A DNA stretch of 64,000 nt from Acidobacteriota bacterium (lineage in GTDB: Bacteria; Acidobacteriota; Terriglobia; Bryobacterales; Bryobacteraceae). Positions within the stretch are counted from its first letter, which is position 1; every line of letters begins with the position of its first letter. The notes under the pieces are model-generated. The model was not told the DNA's origin. It saw only the letters and a program-made list of their open reading frames with translations, and made no database searches. Both the position numbers and the translations under genes were made by a program. The stretch is taken from contig JAFKEE010000031.1 of assembly GCA_017307505.1 (NCBI GenBank), positions 1-64,000 on the forward strand. Reading direction: 5' to 3'. Shown here piece by piece: positions 1 through 12,812 of this stretch.

Positions 1-318
1 CACTCGCCCAACCAGGTGAGTCTCGAGGTCGAACAGGCCATCGTGAAGGCCCGTCATCGCTGGAAGTGGGGTCCCGGGAAACTGCGGGTCAAGCTGTGCC
101 AGAGTGATCCCAGCATCGTTTGGCCGGCGGTGAGTACAATCGCCTCCGTACTGCATACCAAGGGACTGGTAGTGAGCCGTCGCCGCCGCCCGCGTACGCC
201 GATCCAGAGGCCGCCCTATGCCAGTCCGGAGCAGCCCAATGACGTCTGGTGTGCTGATTTCAAGGGCTGGTTTCGAACCGGTGACGGCACGCGGGTGGAT
301 CCGCTAACGATCACCGAC
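1..318 (+). pseudogene. Truncated IS481-type transposase remnant
   Basis: The frame is open from the first base, so the 5' end lies outside the window. It reads through a helix-turn-helix-like stretch (EVEQAIVKARHRWKWGPGKL) and then NDVWCADFKGWFRTGDG, which matches the first catalytic aspartate region of the IS481 DDE integrase core. Recognisable similarity stops after DPLTITDA near base 318. The frame stays open to about 642, but the residues become proline-rich and from base 500 are antisense to the sulfatase gene. The second Asp and the Glu of the DDE triad are missing, so the copy should be inactive. Family identity rests on pattern recognition. Confidence 0.8.
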
Positions 319-499
319 GCTGTCCCTGAAGGGACGCCCCACAAACCGCGCCTGGAAAGCAGCCCCCCCTGCCCCTGGAGGCCGCCAAAGCGAAGAAACC
401 GCTCACCCAACCCCAGTCCCGGAGCGCCACCGACGGGCTACCCAGGGCGCCTTCAACCGAGCCGGCCACCGCCCCTCAACGCATCCCCCCGAAACCCCG

Positions 500-2371
500 C
501 TACCCCAGCACCTCCGCCAGCAAATACCCCTTCAGCTTCTGGAAATTATCCGCCCGCCCCCGATCCGCCGGATCCGGAGCCGCTGCCGGCAGCGCGCGAA
601 TCTGCTCCTTCAGCGGACTCGCCTTCCGCCCCAAAGCCGTAATCGCATTCAGAGCCTGCATCGCCACATAAGCCCCGTTCTTCTCGTAATCCGACAACCG
701 GATCAACAGCGCCAGCGAAGCCTTCAAATCTTCCGCCGTCCCGTACTGCCCCAGAGCCTCCGCAGCCACAATCGCAGCCGCCGGAGCCGTTCCCTCTCGC
801 AACGTCAGCAGCGCAGCCCTCGTGGCCTGCACCTCCTCCGCCCCGCGCATAAGGACCCCCAGGGCCCCCCAGTACCGCACCGCCGAATCCTCGTCCTTCA
901 TCAAGGCCAGCAACTGCCCCGTCACTCCCGTCTTCAGCGAAGACGCCAGTTCCGCCGCGGCCAGAACCTTCTCCGCCGGATACTGCTTCTCGTCATGGCC
1001 CATCTCGTAAGGAGCCCCATGGCCCGCCCGCCCATGAATCTCATCCTCAGGCAGCAACCCCACATCCCGCAGAGCCCGCTCATGCGCCCGATGCTCCGCC
1101 CGCAGCTTCTCCAGAACGGGCCGGTGCTCCGCCGACTCCGCCAGATTCTTCACCTCATCCGGATCCGTCTGCAGGTCGAACAACTCCTCAGCCGGCTTCT
1201 TCTCCCAGAACTTCCTCTGCGCGGCGTTCAGCTTGCCCTCTTTGTACAGCCGCTCCCACACCGGAGTCGTCGGCGTCTCCCACATGTACGCCAGGTGCTG
1301 CCCATAGATCTTGTGCGGCATGTAGTTCCGCACATACACATACCGGTCGTTCCGCACAGACCGCACGCAGTCATACCGCTCATCCATCCGGCCCCGGAAC
1401 CCGAAGCTATAGGCCCGCGGAGCCTTCTCATGCCGCCCCATAAACGCCTGACCCTGGTGGAACGGCTGCGCCGGCAGACCCGCCAGGCTCAGCATCGTCG
1501 GAGCCAGGTCCACGAAGCTCACCAGCCTGTTGTTCTTCCCGCCAGCCACATAATCCTTCGGAGCCAAGGCCTTCCACTTCTCCGGAATCGAGGCGACAAT
1601 CGACACGTTCAGCCCGGAGTTATAGGGCCACCGCTTGCTGCGCGGCATGCCCGACCCGTGATCCCCAAAGAAAAACACGATCGTGTCATCGGCCAGCCCG
1701 TCGCTCTGCAGGTCCGCCAGGATCTTGCCGGCCTGCCCGTCCATCGTCGTGATGTTGTCGTAGTACTGAGCCCAATCGTGCCGCACCTCGGGCGTGTCGG
1801 GATGATACGCCGGCACCCGGACTTTCGCCGGGTCGTGCACCAGCGTATGCGGCCGTTTCCGGATCTGGCTCTCGTGCGTTATCTCCAGATTGAACACCGA
1901 GAAGAACGGCTGCCCAGCCGCCCGGTTCCGCCAATGCCCCTTCTTGCTCGAATCATCCCAGGTGCCCGGAGGCTTTTCCAGGTTGTAGTCTTCTTTCGCA
2001 TTGTTCGAGCAGTAGTAGCCCGCATCCCGCAGGTACCCCGGGAACATCTTCCAGCCCGCCGGCATCTTCGTCATCGACCGCATGTGCTCCGACCCCGTCG
2101 ACGGCGGATACACGCCCGAAATGATCGTTGTGCGCGCCGGAGCACACACCGGAGCATTCGACCAGGCATTCATGTAGATCGATCCGCGAGCCGCCAGTTT
2201 GTCGAGGTTCGGCGTGACCGAATACGAGTCTCCGCACGCGTGCAGATGCGGGCCCATGTCTTCGCAGGTCACCCAGAGGATATTCGGTCGAGGCGAATCC
2301 GCCGCCCGAGCCGTCAGCAGGGAACCCGCGGTAGCGGCGAAAGCGCGTCGAGTCAGAGGCAGATGCGTCAT
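500..2371 (-). CDS. Exported arylsulfatase-like sulfatase
   Basis: Predicted type I sulfatase that hydrolyses sulfate esters, probably on polysaccharides, outside the cytoplasm. The ATG at 2371 is preferred over an in-frame one at 2413 because the N-terminus then reads MTHLPLTRRAFAATAGSLL, a Tat-like signal peptide. Metal-site motif NILWVTCEDMG follows. The C-A-P-A-R motif near residue 76 fits the C-x-P-x-R signature whose cysteine is converted to formylglycine. FFGDHGSGMPRSKRWPYNSG is a second sulfatase block. The last ~150 residues look like alpha-helical HEAT-type repeats (LLALMKDEDSAVRYWGALGV), common in planctomycete and acidobacterial sulfatases. It is upstream of and collinear with nothing obvious; the VOC gene precedes it by 58 bases. 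Substrate unknown. Confidence 0.9.
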   Translation of the reverse strand: MTHLPLTRRAFAATAGSLLTARAADSPRPNILWVTCEDMGPHLHACGDSYSVTPNLDKLAARGSIYMNAWSNAPVCAPARTTIISGVYPPSTGSEHMRSMTKMPAGWKMFPGYLRDAGYYCSNNAKEDYNLEKPPGTWDDSSKKGHWRNRAAGQPFFSVFNLEITHESQIRKRPHTLVHDPAKVRVPAYHPDTPEVRHDWAQYYDNITTMDGQAGKILADLQSDGLADDTIVFFFGDHGSGMPRSKRWPYNSGLNVSIVASIPEKWKALAPKDYVAGGKNNRLVSFVDLAPTMLSLAGLPAQPFHQGQAFMGRHEKAPRAYSFGFRGRMDERYDCVRSVRNDRYVYVRNYMPHKIYGQHLAYMWETPTTPVWERLYKEGKLNAAQRKFWEKKPAEELFDLQTDPDEVKNLAESAEHRPVLEKLRAEHRAHERALRDVGLLPEDEIHGRAGHGAPYEMGHDEKQYPAEKVLAAAELASSLKTGVTGQLLALMKDEDSAVRYWGALGVLMRGAEEVQATRAALLTLREGTAPAAAIVAAEALGQYGTAEDLKASLALLIRLSDYEKNGAYVAMQALNAITALGRKASPLKEQIRALPAAAPDPADRGRADNFQKLKGYLLAEVLG

Positions 2372-2429
2372 GGCGATGCCTACAAACCTATCGCTTCGCG
2401 GCCATCGAGACAATCTCCTGTACCTCGGG

Positions 2430-3308
2430 CTAGTTCACCTGACGTAGTTCCAGCCAGAGACCGAAACAAACCTCCGGAGGGAGGAAGATGCTGGAGCCCT
2501 GCCTGCTCCGCCGCACTCGTGTCTTCCACCCGCCGCGTTCCAACGCAGTCCGCGCGGCCGCCACACTCCGCACCCGAACCGTAGCTCCGGCAATCCGTCG
2601 TCCCGGCACAACTTGCCGACGCCCCGGCAGCAGCACGATCTCACCCTCAGGCAGTTGCGCGACCTCCGCCATCGCACACTCCGGAGTACAAGCCATTCGC
2701 CTCTCAACCGGAATCCCCAGGCTGCGGAGAAGCCCGCGCTCCGGCGACAGATCGTCTGTGGCCAGCCAAACCCCAATCAGAGCCTCAGCCGTATTCGGGT
2801 GCAGGAAATGCTCGGGGCGGTCGGTCGGAGAGGCACTGCGGTGCGCAAAGAAGATGTGGTGCAGAGCGTCGCCCGCCGGGAACCCGATCATCCCTCCATC
2901 CCGTTCGCAGCGCTGCCCGCTCTTCGCCAACTCCGCCACAAGTCGGTCCTGGTCAGGAGCAAAGAACCCGAGATAAGCCGGCCCGTTCCCTCGGGAAAGA
3001 AAGGTCCGGTATTCCGCCGTGAGCGCATCCCTGGCATTCGGCGCCGTGATCAGTTCGAGCTCCGACCCATCCGGGAACTTCGCGTGGCGATTGAGGATCC
3101 CATTCTCATGAGCCCGCCCCTCTTTCAGCACAAAGCCCAGGGATCGGAACTGCGCGGCGGCTTGGCTGAGATCCCGCACCGCCAAAGGGATGTGATCGAT
3201 GCCGGCGATCAGGGGTTTGGGAAGCTCCCCCGTGGTTCCCTGCGGAACCCCCGGGCTTCCTGGCGTCGCCAGCCACACACTCAGGAGGCAGAGGACGAGC
3301 TTGCGCAC
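2430..3308 (-). CDS. Secreted VOC/glyoxalase-like domain protein
   Basis: Protein of about 292 residues with a hydrophobic N-terminus (KLVLCLLSVWLATPGSPG) consistent with a signal peptide. The segment IAGIDHIPLAVRDLSQAAAQFRSLGFVL is the typical opening beta-alpha unit of the vicinal-oxygen-chelate fold, and a later half (LIGVWLATDDLSPERGLLRSLGIPV) looks like a second module. This is closest to the glyoxalase-like family PF13468. Start choice is uncertain: GTG at 3308 seems better than TTG at 3314. Metal ligands cannot be assigned with confidence and no substrate is implied. It lies 58 bases upstream of the sulfatase on the same strand and could share a transcript with it. Confidence 0.72.
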   Translation of the reverse strand: MRKLVLCLLSVWLATPGSPGVPQGTTGELPKPLIAGIDHIPLAVRDLSQAAAQFRSLGFVLKEGRAHENGILNRHAKFPDGSELELITAPNARDALTAEYRTFLSRGNGPAYLGFFAPDQDRLVAELAKSGQRCERDGGMIGFPAGDALHHIFFAHRSASPTDRPEHFLHPNTAEALIGVWLATDDLSPERGLLRSLGIPVERRMACTPECAMAEVAQLPEGEIVLLPGRRQVVPGRRIAGATVRVRSVAAARTALERGGWKTRVRRSRQGSSIFLPPEVCFGLWLELRQVN

Positions 3309-3385
3309 TCTCAAATTCTACGATCAGCCGGCTGGCGCAACGCCTGTCCAGGCAAGGCCGACTCGCTGTGGAACCTGGCGAGAAC

Positions 3386-4276
3386 TCAGGCTGCCGGATC
3401 CCGCAGCAGATCCAGAAAGACCTGCGCGGCCCGCGGGAACGTCTTCCGCCGCCTGTGAATGATTCCCAGCGGCCGGTTCAGCGTGCAGTCCAGCGGCACT
3501 GTACTCAGCCGCCCTTCCGCAACCTCTTCCCGCAGCATCGGCGACGGCAGAATCGACACCGCATGACCCAGGCGCAGCGCCTCCTTCATGCTTTGGATAT
3601 TGTCGAACCGCATCACCACGTGCACCCGCACCCCGCGCTCGCGCAGGAACCGGTCGATGTCTTTGCTGATCGGCAGATCCTCGTCGAAACCAATGAACTC
3701 CGTGTTCTCCAGATCGCTGGGATGAACTTTATTTACCTGCGCCAGCGGATGATCCGGAGCGCACGTCACCACCATCGGCTCCTCCCGCCACGGCAGCGCA
3801 ATCACGTCGCGCGTCGCTTCGGGATAGCTCAACAGGCCCAGGTCCACACGCTCGTCCAGCACCGCCTGGTAGACCTTCTCCGGCCGCAGGTAGCTGACCT
3901 CCAGTTGCGCCGCCGGCAGGCGCCGGTAGAACTCCTCTTCCAGCCGGGACATGTCACTGATCCCAACCGAATAGATCGCCGCAACCCGCACTGTGCCGCC
4001 CGCTCCGCCCTTCAACTCCTCCAGGGTCACCAGGAAGTCCTGGTTGCGCCGCAAGACGTCCCTCGCAAAGTCGTAAAGCAGCCGGCCCGGAGGCAAAACC
4101 TCCAAAGGACGGCGCGAACGATCCAGCAGCATCGTGCCCAGACAGCGCTCCAATTCCTGCACCGTTTGACTCGCGGCTGATTGCGTCACACCATTCTGCA
4201 GCGCTCCGCGGCTGATGCTCCGCGTCTGCACAATGTCTTTAAAAAGCTGGAGTTGCGTCAGATCCACTCGCGTCAT
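3386..4276 (-). CDS. LysR-family regulator, GltC-like by position
   Basis: Transcription factor of 296 residues, the usual LysR length. The N-terminal winged helix-turn-helix is clear (LQLFKDIVQTRSISRGALQNGVTQSAASQTVQELERCLG, residues ~8-46), followed by a substrate-binding domain (VRVAAIYSVGISDMSRLEEEF onward). It is divergent from gltB with 109 bases between the start codons, the arrangement of gltC and gltAB in Bacillus. That suggests it controls glutamate synthase and itself, but the effector is unknown and the GltC label is inferred from context. The ATG at 4276 has only a weak ribosome-binding site. Confidence 0.88.
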   Translation of the reverse strand: MTRVDLTQLQLFKDIVQTRSISRGALQNGVTQSAASQTVQELERCLGTMLLDRSRRPLEVLPPGRLLYDFARDVLRRNQDFLVTLEELKGGAGGTVRVAAIYSVGISDMSRLEEEFYRRLPAAQLEVSYLRPEKVYQAVLDERVDLGLLSYPEATRDVIALPWREEPMVVTCAPDHPLAQVNKVHPSDLENTEFIGFDEDLPISKDIDRFLRERGVRVHVVMRFDNIQSMKEALRLGHAVSILPSPMLREEVAEGRLSTVPLDCTLNRPLGIIHRRRKTFPRAAQVFLDLLRDPAA

Positions 4277-4278
4277 CC

Positions 4279-4298
4279 TATCATAAGTTGTCCTGATA
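4279..4298. promoter_or_regulatory. Dyad in the lysR-gltB intergenic region
   Basis: TATCA-N10-TGATA is a perfect 5-bp inverted repeat, three bases upstream of the LysR start codon and about 23 bases upstream of the gltB -35 hexamer. LysR proteins bind interrupted dyads with arms of this kind, so this is a candidate operator for divergent control. Binding is inferred, not shown. Confidence 0.45.
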
Positions 4299-4320
4299 AC
4301 GCAATAGTCACATTTTAATT

Positions 4321-4349
4321 TTGACTGATACAGCGGTAGGGCTTATACT
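4321..4349 (+). promoter_or_regulatory. Sigma-70-like promoter of gltBD
   Basis: TTGACT (4321-4326) and TATACT (4344-4349) are separated by exactly 17 bases, each hexamer one or two mismatches from consensus. Transcription would begin near 4356, giving a leader of about 30 bases before the gltB ATG. The hexamers lie just downstream of the dyad, as expected for a LysR-activated promoter. Confidence 0.7.
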
Positions 4350-4385
4350 GGGTAAACTTCCCCGAAGAAGCAGGATCACGCCACC

Positions 4386-8981
<4,596 letters not shown>

Positions 8982-9022
8982 GACAGTGTGCCCCGATCGA
9001 ATCTGTTGCCTGGAGGCCTCCC

Positions 9023-10429
9023 ATGGGTAAAGTGACCGGATTTCTGGAATTCCAGCGCGAGACGATCGGCCGCCGGCCCGTCGCCGAACGCCTGAACGAT
9101 TGGTTCGAGGTCTATCAGCCGCTCCCGGAAGATCAGGTGAAGCTGCAGGGCGCGCGGTGCATGGACTGCGGCGTGCCGTTCTGCCACACGGGTTGCCCGT
9201 TAACGAATCTGATTCCCGACTGGAACGATCTCGCCTACCGCGGCCGTTGGAAGGAAGCGATTCGCGCACTGCACGCCACGAACAACTTCCCCGAGTTCAC
9301 CTCGCGCATCTGCCCCGCGCCCTGTGAGGCTGCCTGCGTCCTCGGCATCAATGAACCGCCGGTCTCCATCAAGACCATCGAGCGCGCCATCATCGACCAT
9401 GCCTGGAACGAAGGCTGGATCAAGCCCGAAACTCCGACTGAACGCACGGGCAAACGCGTCGCGGTCGTCGGTTCCGGTCCGGCCGGACTGGCGGCCGCCC
9501 AGCAGTTGGCGCGCGCCGGCCACCTCGTCACGGTCTTTGAAAAGGCGGACCGCATCGGCGGCCTCCTCCGTTACGGAATCCCCGATTTCAAGATGGAGAA
9601 GCACCTCATCGACCGCCGCATGGAGCAGATGAAGGCGGAAGGCGTCACCTTCAGGACCAACGCTCACATCGGTGTGGACATCAGCGTCAAGGATCTGCGC
9701 AAAGACTTCCACGCTGTCCTCCTTGCCGGTGGAGCCGAAGCCCCGCGCGACCTCAAGGTGCCCGGCCGCCAGTTGAAGGGCGTCCACTTCGCCATGGAGT
9801 ATCTGCCGCTCAACAACAAGCGGAACGCAGGCGATACCGTGCCCGAAGAGCAGTGGATCTCGGCCGAAGGCAAGAATGTCATCATCATCGGCGGCGGCGA
9901 CACCGGCGCCGACTGCCTCGGCACCTCCCACCGCCACAAAGCCAAATCGATCCGCCAGTTTGAGATCATGCCGATGCCGCCCGCCGAACGCGCCGGCTCG
10001 ACCCCCTGGCCGCTCTGGCCGCTCATGCTGCGCGAGGAATCCTCCCACGAAGAAGGCGGACAGCGTCATTGGGCCATCCTGACCACTGAGTTCCTCGGCG
10101 ACGGGAACGGCAACGTCCGGGCGCTGAAGACCGTGAAGGTAGGACCTGCTCCGAAATTCGAGCCGATCCCCGGCTCCGAAGAAGAGTTCGCCGCCGATCT
10201 CGTGCTGCTCGCCATGGGCTTCGTCGGACCGGTCAAGAACGGCCTGATCGAGCAGTTGGGTGTCGAGTTGGACAACCGTGGCAACGTCAAGGCCGATGAG
10301 AGCTACATGACCTCCGTCCCGGGCGTCTTCACAGCGGGCGACATGCGCCGCGGCCAGTCGCTGGTCGTGTGGGCCATGGCCGAAGGCCGCAAGGCGGCCG
10401 AAGGCATCAGCGAATACCTCAAAGAGTAG
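9023..10429 (+). CDS. gltD: Glutamate synthase small (beta) subunit
   Basis: GltD oxidises NADPH through FAD and passes electrons over 4Fe-4S clusters to GltB. At 468 residues it has normal length. The N-terminal cysteine clusters ([14 protein letters not shown] and CPAPCEAAC) supply the iron-sulfur ligands. The FAD Rossmann motif [21 protein letters not shown] begins near residue 148 and the NADPH motif [20 protein letters not shown] near residue 290. [22 protein letters not shown] is the typical closing FAD contact. The start ATG follows GGAGGCCTCCC, a usable ribosome-binding site. A strong terminator follows the gene. Confidence 0.97.
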   Translation: MGKVTGFLEFQRETIGRRPVAERLNDWFEVYQPLPEDQVKLQGARCMDCGVPFCHTGCPLTNLIPDWNDLAYRGRWKEAIRALHATNNFPEFTSRICPAPCEAACVLGINEPPVSIKTIERAIIDHAWNEGWIKPETPTERTGKRVAVVGSGPAGLAAAQQLARAGHLVTVFEKADRIGGLLRYGIPDFKMEKHLIDRRMEQMKAEGVTFRTNAHIGVDISVKDLRKDFHAVLLAGGAEAPRDLKVPGRQLKGVHFAMEYLPLNNKRNAGDTVPEEQWISAEGKNVIIIGGGDTGADCLGTSHRHKAKSIRQFEIMPMPPAERAGSTPWPLWPLMLREESSHEEGGQRHWAILTTEFLGDGNGNVRALKTVKVGPAPKFEPIPGSEEEFAADLVLLAMGFVGPVKNGLIEQLGVELDNRGNVKADESYMTSVPGVFTAGDMRRGQSLVVWAMAEGRKAAEGISEYLKE

Positions 10430-10450
10430 CCGTCACACGAATTGACGCAG

Positions 10451-10484
10451 AAAAGCCCCTGGCCTCACGGCTCAGGGGCTTTTT
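10451..10484 (+). terminator. Intrinsic terminator after gltD
   Basis: AAAAGCCCCTG pairs perfectly with CAGGGGCTTTT (11-bp stem, 11-base loop), ending in a T run. The A/T flanks make it usable in both directions, which suits its place between the convergent gltD and FecR-domain genes. Confidence 0.9.
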
Positions 10485-10503
10485 GCTGAGAGGACCAGAA
10501 TTG

Positions 10504-11400
10504 TTAGCGCGACATCGTCGCAAAGGCGATGCCGGCCCCGGCGCCGCCTCCTACAACTGCCACGATCAGGGCGACCTTCGCGCCATGACTCATGCCGGTT
10601 GCGGATCCGCTGCTCGTGCCGCTGCCACTGCTTCCGCCGGCGGGCTTCTTCTCCGGCTTGCCCTCGGCGCCGGACGTGGGCCGGGCGCCCCCGCTCTGGC
10701 CAGGCTCTTCCAGCCGGTTCAGGCTAGCCACTTCCAGGATCTGGCTGTCGCGATTCGGCGTTGGGGTCGCTTTGCCAGTGACTTCGATCGCATGGCCGAT
10801 CTCGTCCTTCAGATTATTCCCACGCACCTCTACGTCCAGATTGGTGATCTTGTCCTTGAGCAGGAACTTGCCGCTCTCCTGCCGGAGAGTGCCCGTCATC
10901 GTCGAAGTGGAGTTGCCGCCGCTGCCGGGGATGAGTTCCAGCGCGGTGCCGGGCTTGACGCTGGCCAGCATCACGCCTTCCATCGAACGAACCTTTGCTG
11001 GCCCGTTCCCGGCGGTCACGTTGACCACTCCGCCCTTTAACGCGACCTGTGCCTGGGCGCCGGTAACCACCAGGCCGTTGGCCTGCAAACTATAGGACGG
11101 GGAAGCGACGAGGCTCGAACCCTTCTGCAGGACGATCCGGTCTGCGAAGACCTGCGCTTCGCTGTTGGCCGCCAGGGTGGCGCGGCTGCCGTTGCTCAAC
11201 TGAATGCGGCTGGGGTCCGCACTCGTCCTGACACTCGATCCCTCCATCAGGTTGGCATTGCCGGTCACCGCGGAGCGGTCCACCTGCATCTGTCCATTCG
11301 ACACAGCCATGCCGATGACATTGTTGCCAGCCTGCGCCGTCAGCAGGAAGGTCATTGATAGCACGGCGAAAAGGATGAACTTCTTGTTGTATCTCGTCAC
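10504..11400 (-). CDS. FecR-domain exported protein
   Basis: The preferred start is the GTG at 11400, because GGAG sits five bases upstream and the protein then begins VTRYNKKFILFAVLSMTFLLTAQA, a good signal peptide; an ATG at 11481 would add 27 poorly charged residues. The body contains a FecR-like beta-rich domain (MEGSSVRTSADPSRIQLSNGSRATLAANSEAQVFADRIVLQKG), here not attached to an anti-sigma region. A Gly/Ser/Pro-rich linker leads to a C-terminal membrane segment (AKVALIVAVVGGGAGAGIAF), so the product may be anchored at both ends or processed. It is divergent from the polysaccharide genes at 11559. Role unknown; a surface or structural function is likely. Confidence 0.75.
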   Translation of the reverse strand: MTRYNKKFILFAVLSMTFLLTAQAGNNVIGMAVSNGQMQVDRSAVTGNANLMEGSSVRTSADPSRIQLSNGSRATLAANSEAQVFADRIVLQKGSSLVASPSYSLQANGLVVTGAQAQVALKGGVVNVTAGNGPAKVRSMEGVMLASVKPGTALELIPGSGGNSTSTMTGTLRQESGKFLLKDKITNLDVEVRGNNLKDEIGHAIEVTGKATPTPNRDSQILEVASLNRLEEPGQSGGARPTSGAEGKPEKKPAGGSSGSGTSSGSATGMSHGAKVALIVAVVGGGAGAGIAFATMSR

Positions 11401-11558
11401 TTCACTCCAGCCCTTCGTTGCTAGATTCAACCGCGACCGGATCCCCCAAACCAGACTACTCAAAACACACTTGTCTTGCAAGGAGAAACTGTCGCATAAA
11501 TATCTTCCGTCTCAACTAGTTAGGCGCACCTGAAGTGATAGAATCGCGGTGAGCTTTT

Positions 11559-12812
11559 GTGCCACTGGATTTCATGGTTGAGTCCACTTCAAGTCCTGTT
11601 TCTACTCTTCGGCAAGCCCTGGCTGCTGTCTTAGGAACAATTCTGATCAGTCCGTGCCTGCTTATCATCTGGTGGCGATTCTCCGCCGAAAGTCTCATGA
11701 ATAAGGCGCGAACTTCCTCGGAAATGCGGGCTGCCGCCGCAGTCGATCCGCGCAACGATCTGTATCTGATCCGGCTCGCGCAGAAACTTGAGGAGGAGGG
11801 GCGGCCGTCTCTCGAAATCTGGCGACAGGCCATTGCCGCCAACCCGCGGCGCGACCTTTCGCTCACTCAGGCGGCCATTGCCGCCGAGCTGAACGGTGGG
11901 ACGGACGATGCCGAAAAGCTGCTGCTGCAAGCCGAACAATACAACCATCTTTGGCTGCCACGGTGGTCGCTGGCCAACTTCTACGCCCGGCACGACCGGG
12001 CCGGCGAGACGTTCCGGTGGGCACGCGCGGCGATGCTGCGTTCGTATGGGGATCCTGGCGCGCTCTTTCTGCTTTGCCGGAATTCCGGGGCTTCGGACAC
12101 GGAACTTTTGAAATCGGTTATTCCGGCGACGCCCCAGGCGCTGGCGGCGTTTGTGTATTTTCTTATCCGCCGGAATGAGCCGGATTCCCTGGAACTGGCG
12201 GCGTCGGCCTACCTGAAATCGGCTCAGGATTCCGGCACCCGTCAGGTCGGGAAGGTGGAGACGGTTTCCGCCGCGATTACCGCACTGATTGCGGCGGACC
12301 GGGTGGAGCCGGCGTGGCGGCTCTGGACGTCACTTGCGTCCCTGCATCTGCTGCCTTATTCGGCGGAGCCGCTGGTGAATCCAGGGCTGAAGCTGCCGCT
12401 GAGCCCGCCGGCGTTCGATTGGCGGATTCCGGCGGTGCCGGGCGTGGAGACGCTGCGGGGTGTGCCGGAGAACGGGATCAAGTTCACCTTCTCCGGGACA
12501 CAGCCGGAGACGGCCGAACTGCTGGTGCAGGACATGTTCCTGCGCGGAGCGGGCAACTGGACTCTGACTTTTGAGTATGAGACTCGGGGCTTCACACAGG
12601 CGAGGAGCGGGGTTCAGTGGAAGCTGAGCGGCTCGGATACCGTTCAGGATCTGGCGCTTGCGGAGGAATGGAAGACCGCGAGCATCACGTGGGCGGTGCC
12701 TCCGGGCTTGCACAGGCTGTCGCTGGAGATCGTGCGGGTGAACGGGCAGCCGCGGGTGGAAGGTGAGTTGCGCCTGCGGGGATTGCGGTGGACTGCCGGG
12801 GGCGCGCAGTGA
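11559..12812 (+). CDS. Membrane-anchored helical-repeat (TPR-like) protein
   Basis: Protein of ~417 residues, not assigned to a named family. One N-terminal membrane helix (AAVLGTILISPCLLIIWWRF) is followed by alpha-helical repeats that resemble degenerate TPRs (AAAVDPRNDLYLIRLAQKLEEEGR, IAANPRRDLSLTQAAIAAELNGG). The C-terminal ~120 residues look like a beta-sandwich (GNWTLTFEYETRGF, ITWAVPPGLHRLSLEIV). The stop codon overlaps the start of the O-antigen ligase-like gene as GTGA, so the two are translationally coupled and probably act together. The start may be GTG 11559 or ATG 11574. Confidence 0.72.
   Translation: MPLDFMVESTSSPVSTLRQALAAVLGTILISPCLLIIWWRFSAESLMNKARTSSEMRAAAAVDPRNDLYLIRLAQKLEEEGRPSLEIWRQAIAANPRRDLSLTQAAIAAELNGGTDDAEKLLLQAEQYNHLWLPRWSLANFYARHDRAGETFRWARAAMLRSYGDPGALFLLCRNSGASDTELLKSVIPATPQALAAFVYFLIRRNEPDSLELAASAYLKSAQDSGTRQVGKVETVSAAITALIAADRVEPAWRLWTSLASLHLLPYSAEPLVNPGLKLPLSPPAFDWRIPAVPGVETLRGVPENGIKFTFSGTQPETAELLVQDMFLRGAGNWTLTFEYETRGFTQARSGVQWKLSGSDTVQDLALAEEWKTASITWAVPPGLHRLSLEIVRVNGQPRVEGELRLRGLRWTAGGAQ

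Noticed and set aside
995-2584. Long plus-strand open frame opposite the sulfatase and VOC genes
   Set aside because: Arginine/proline-rich translation with no family resemblance; it is the antisense shadow of GC-rich coding sequence.
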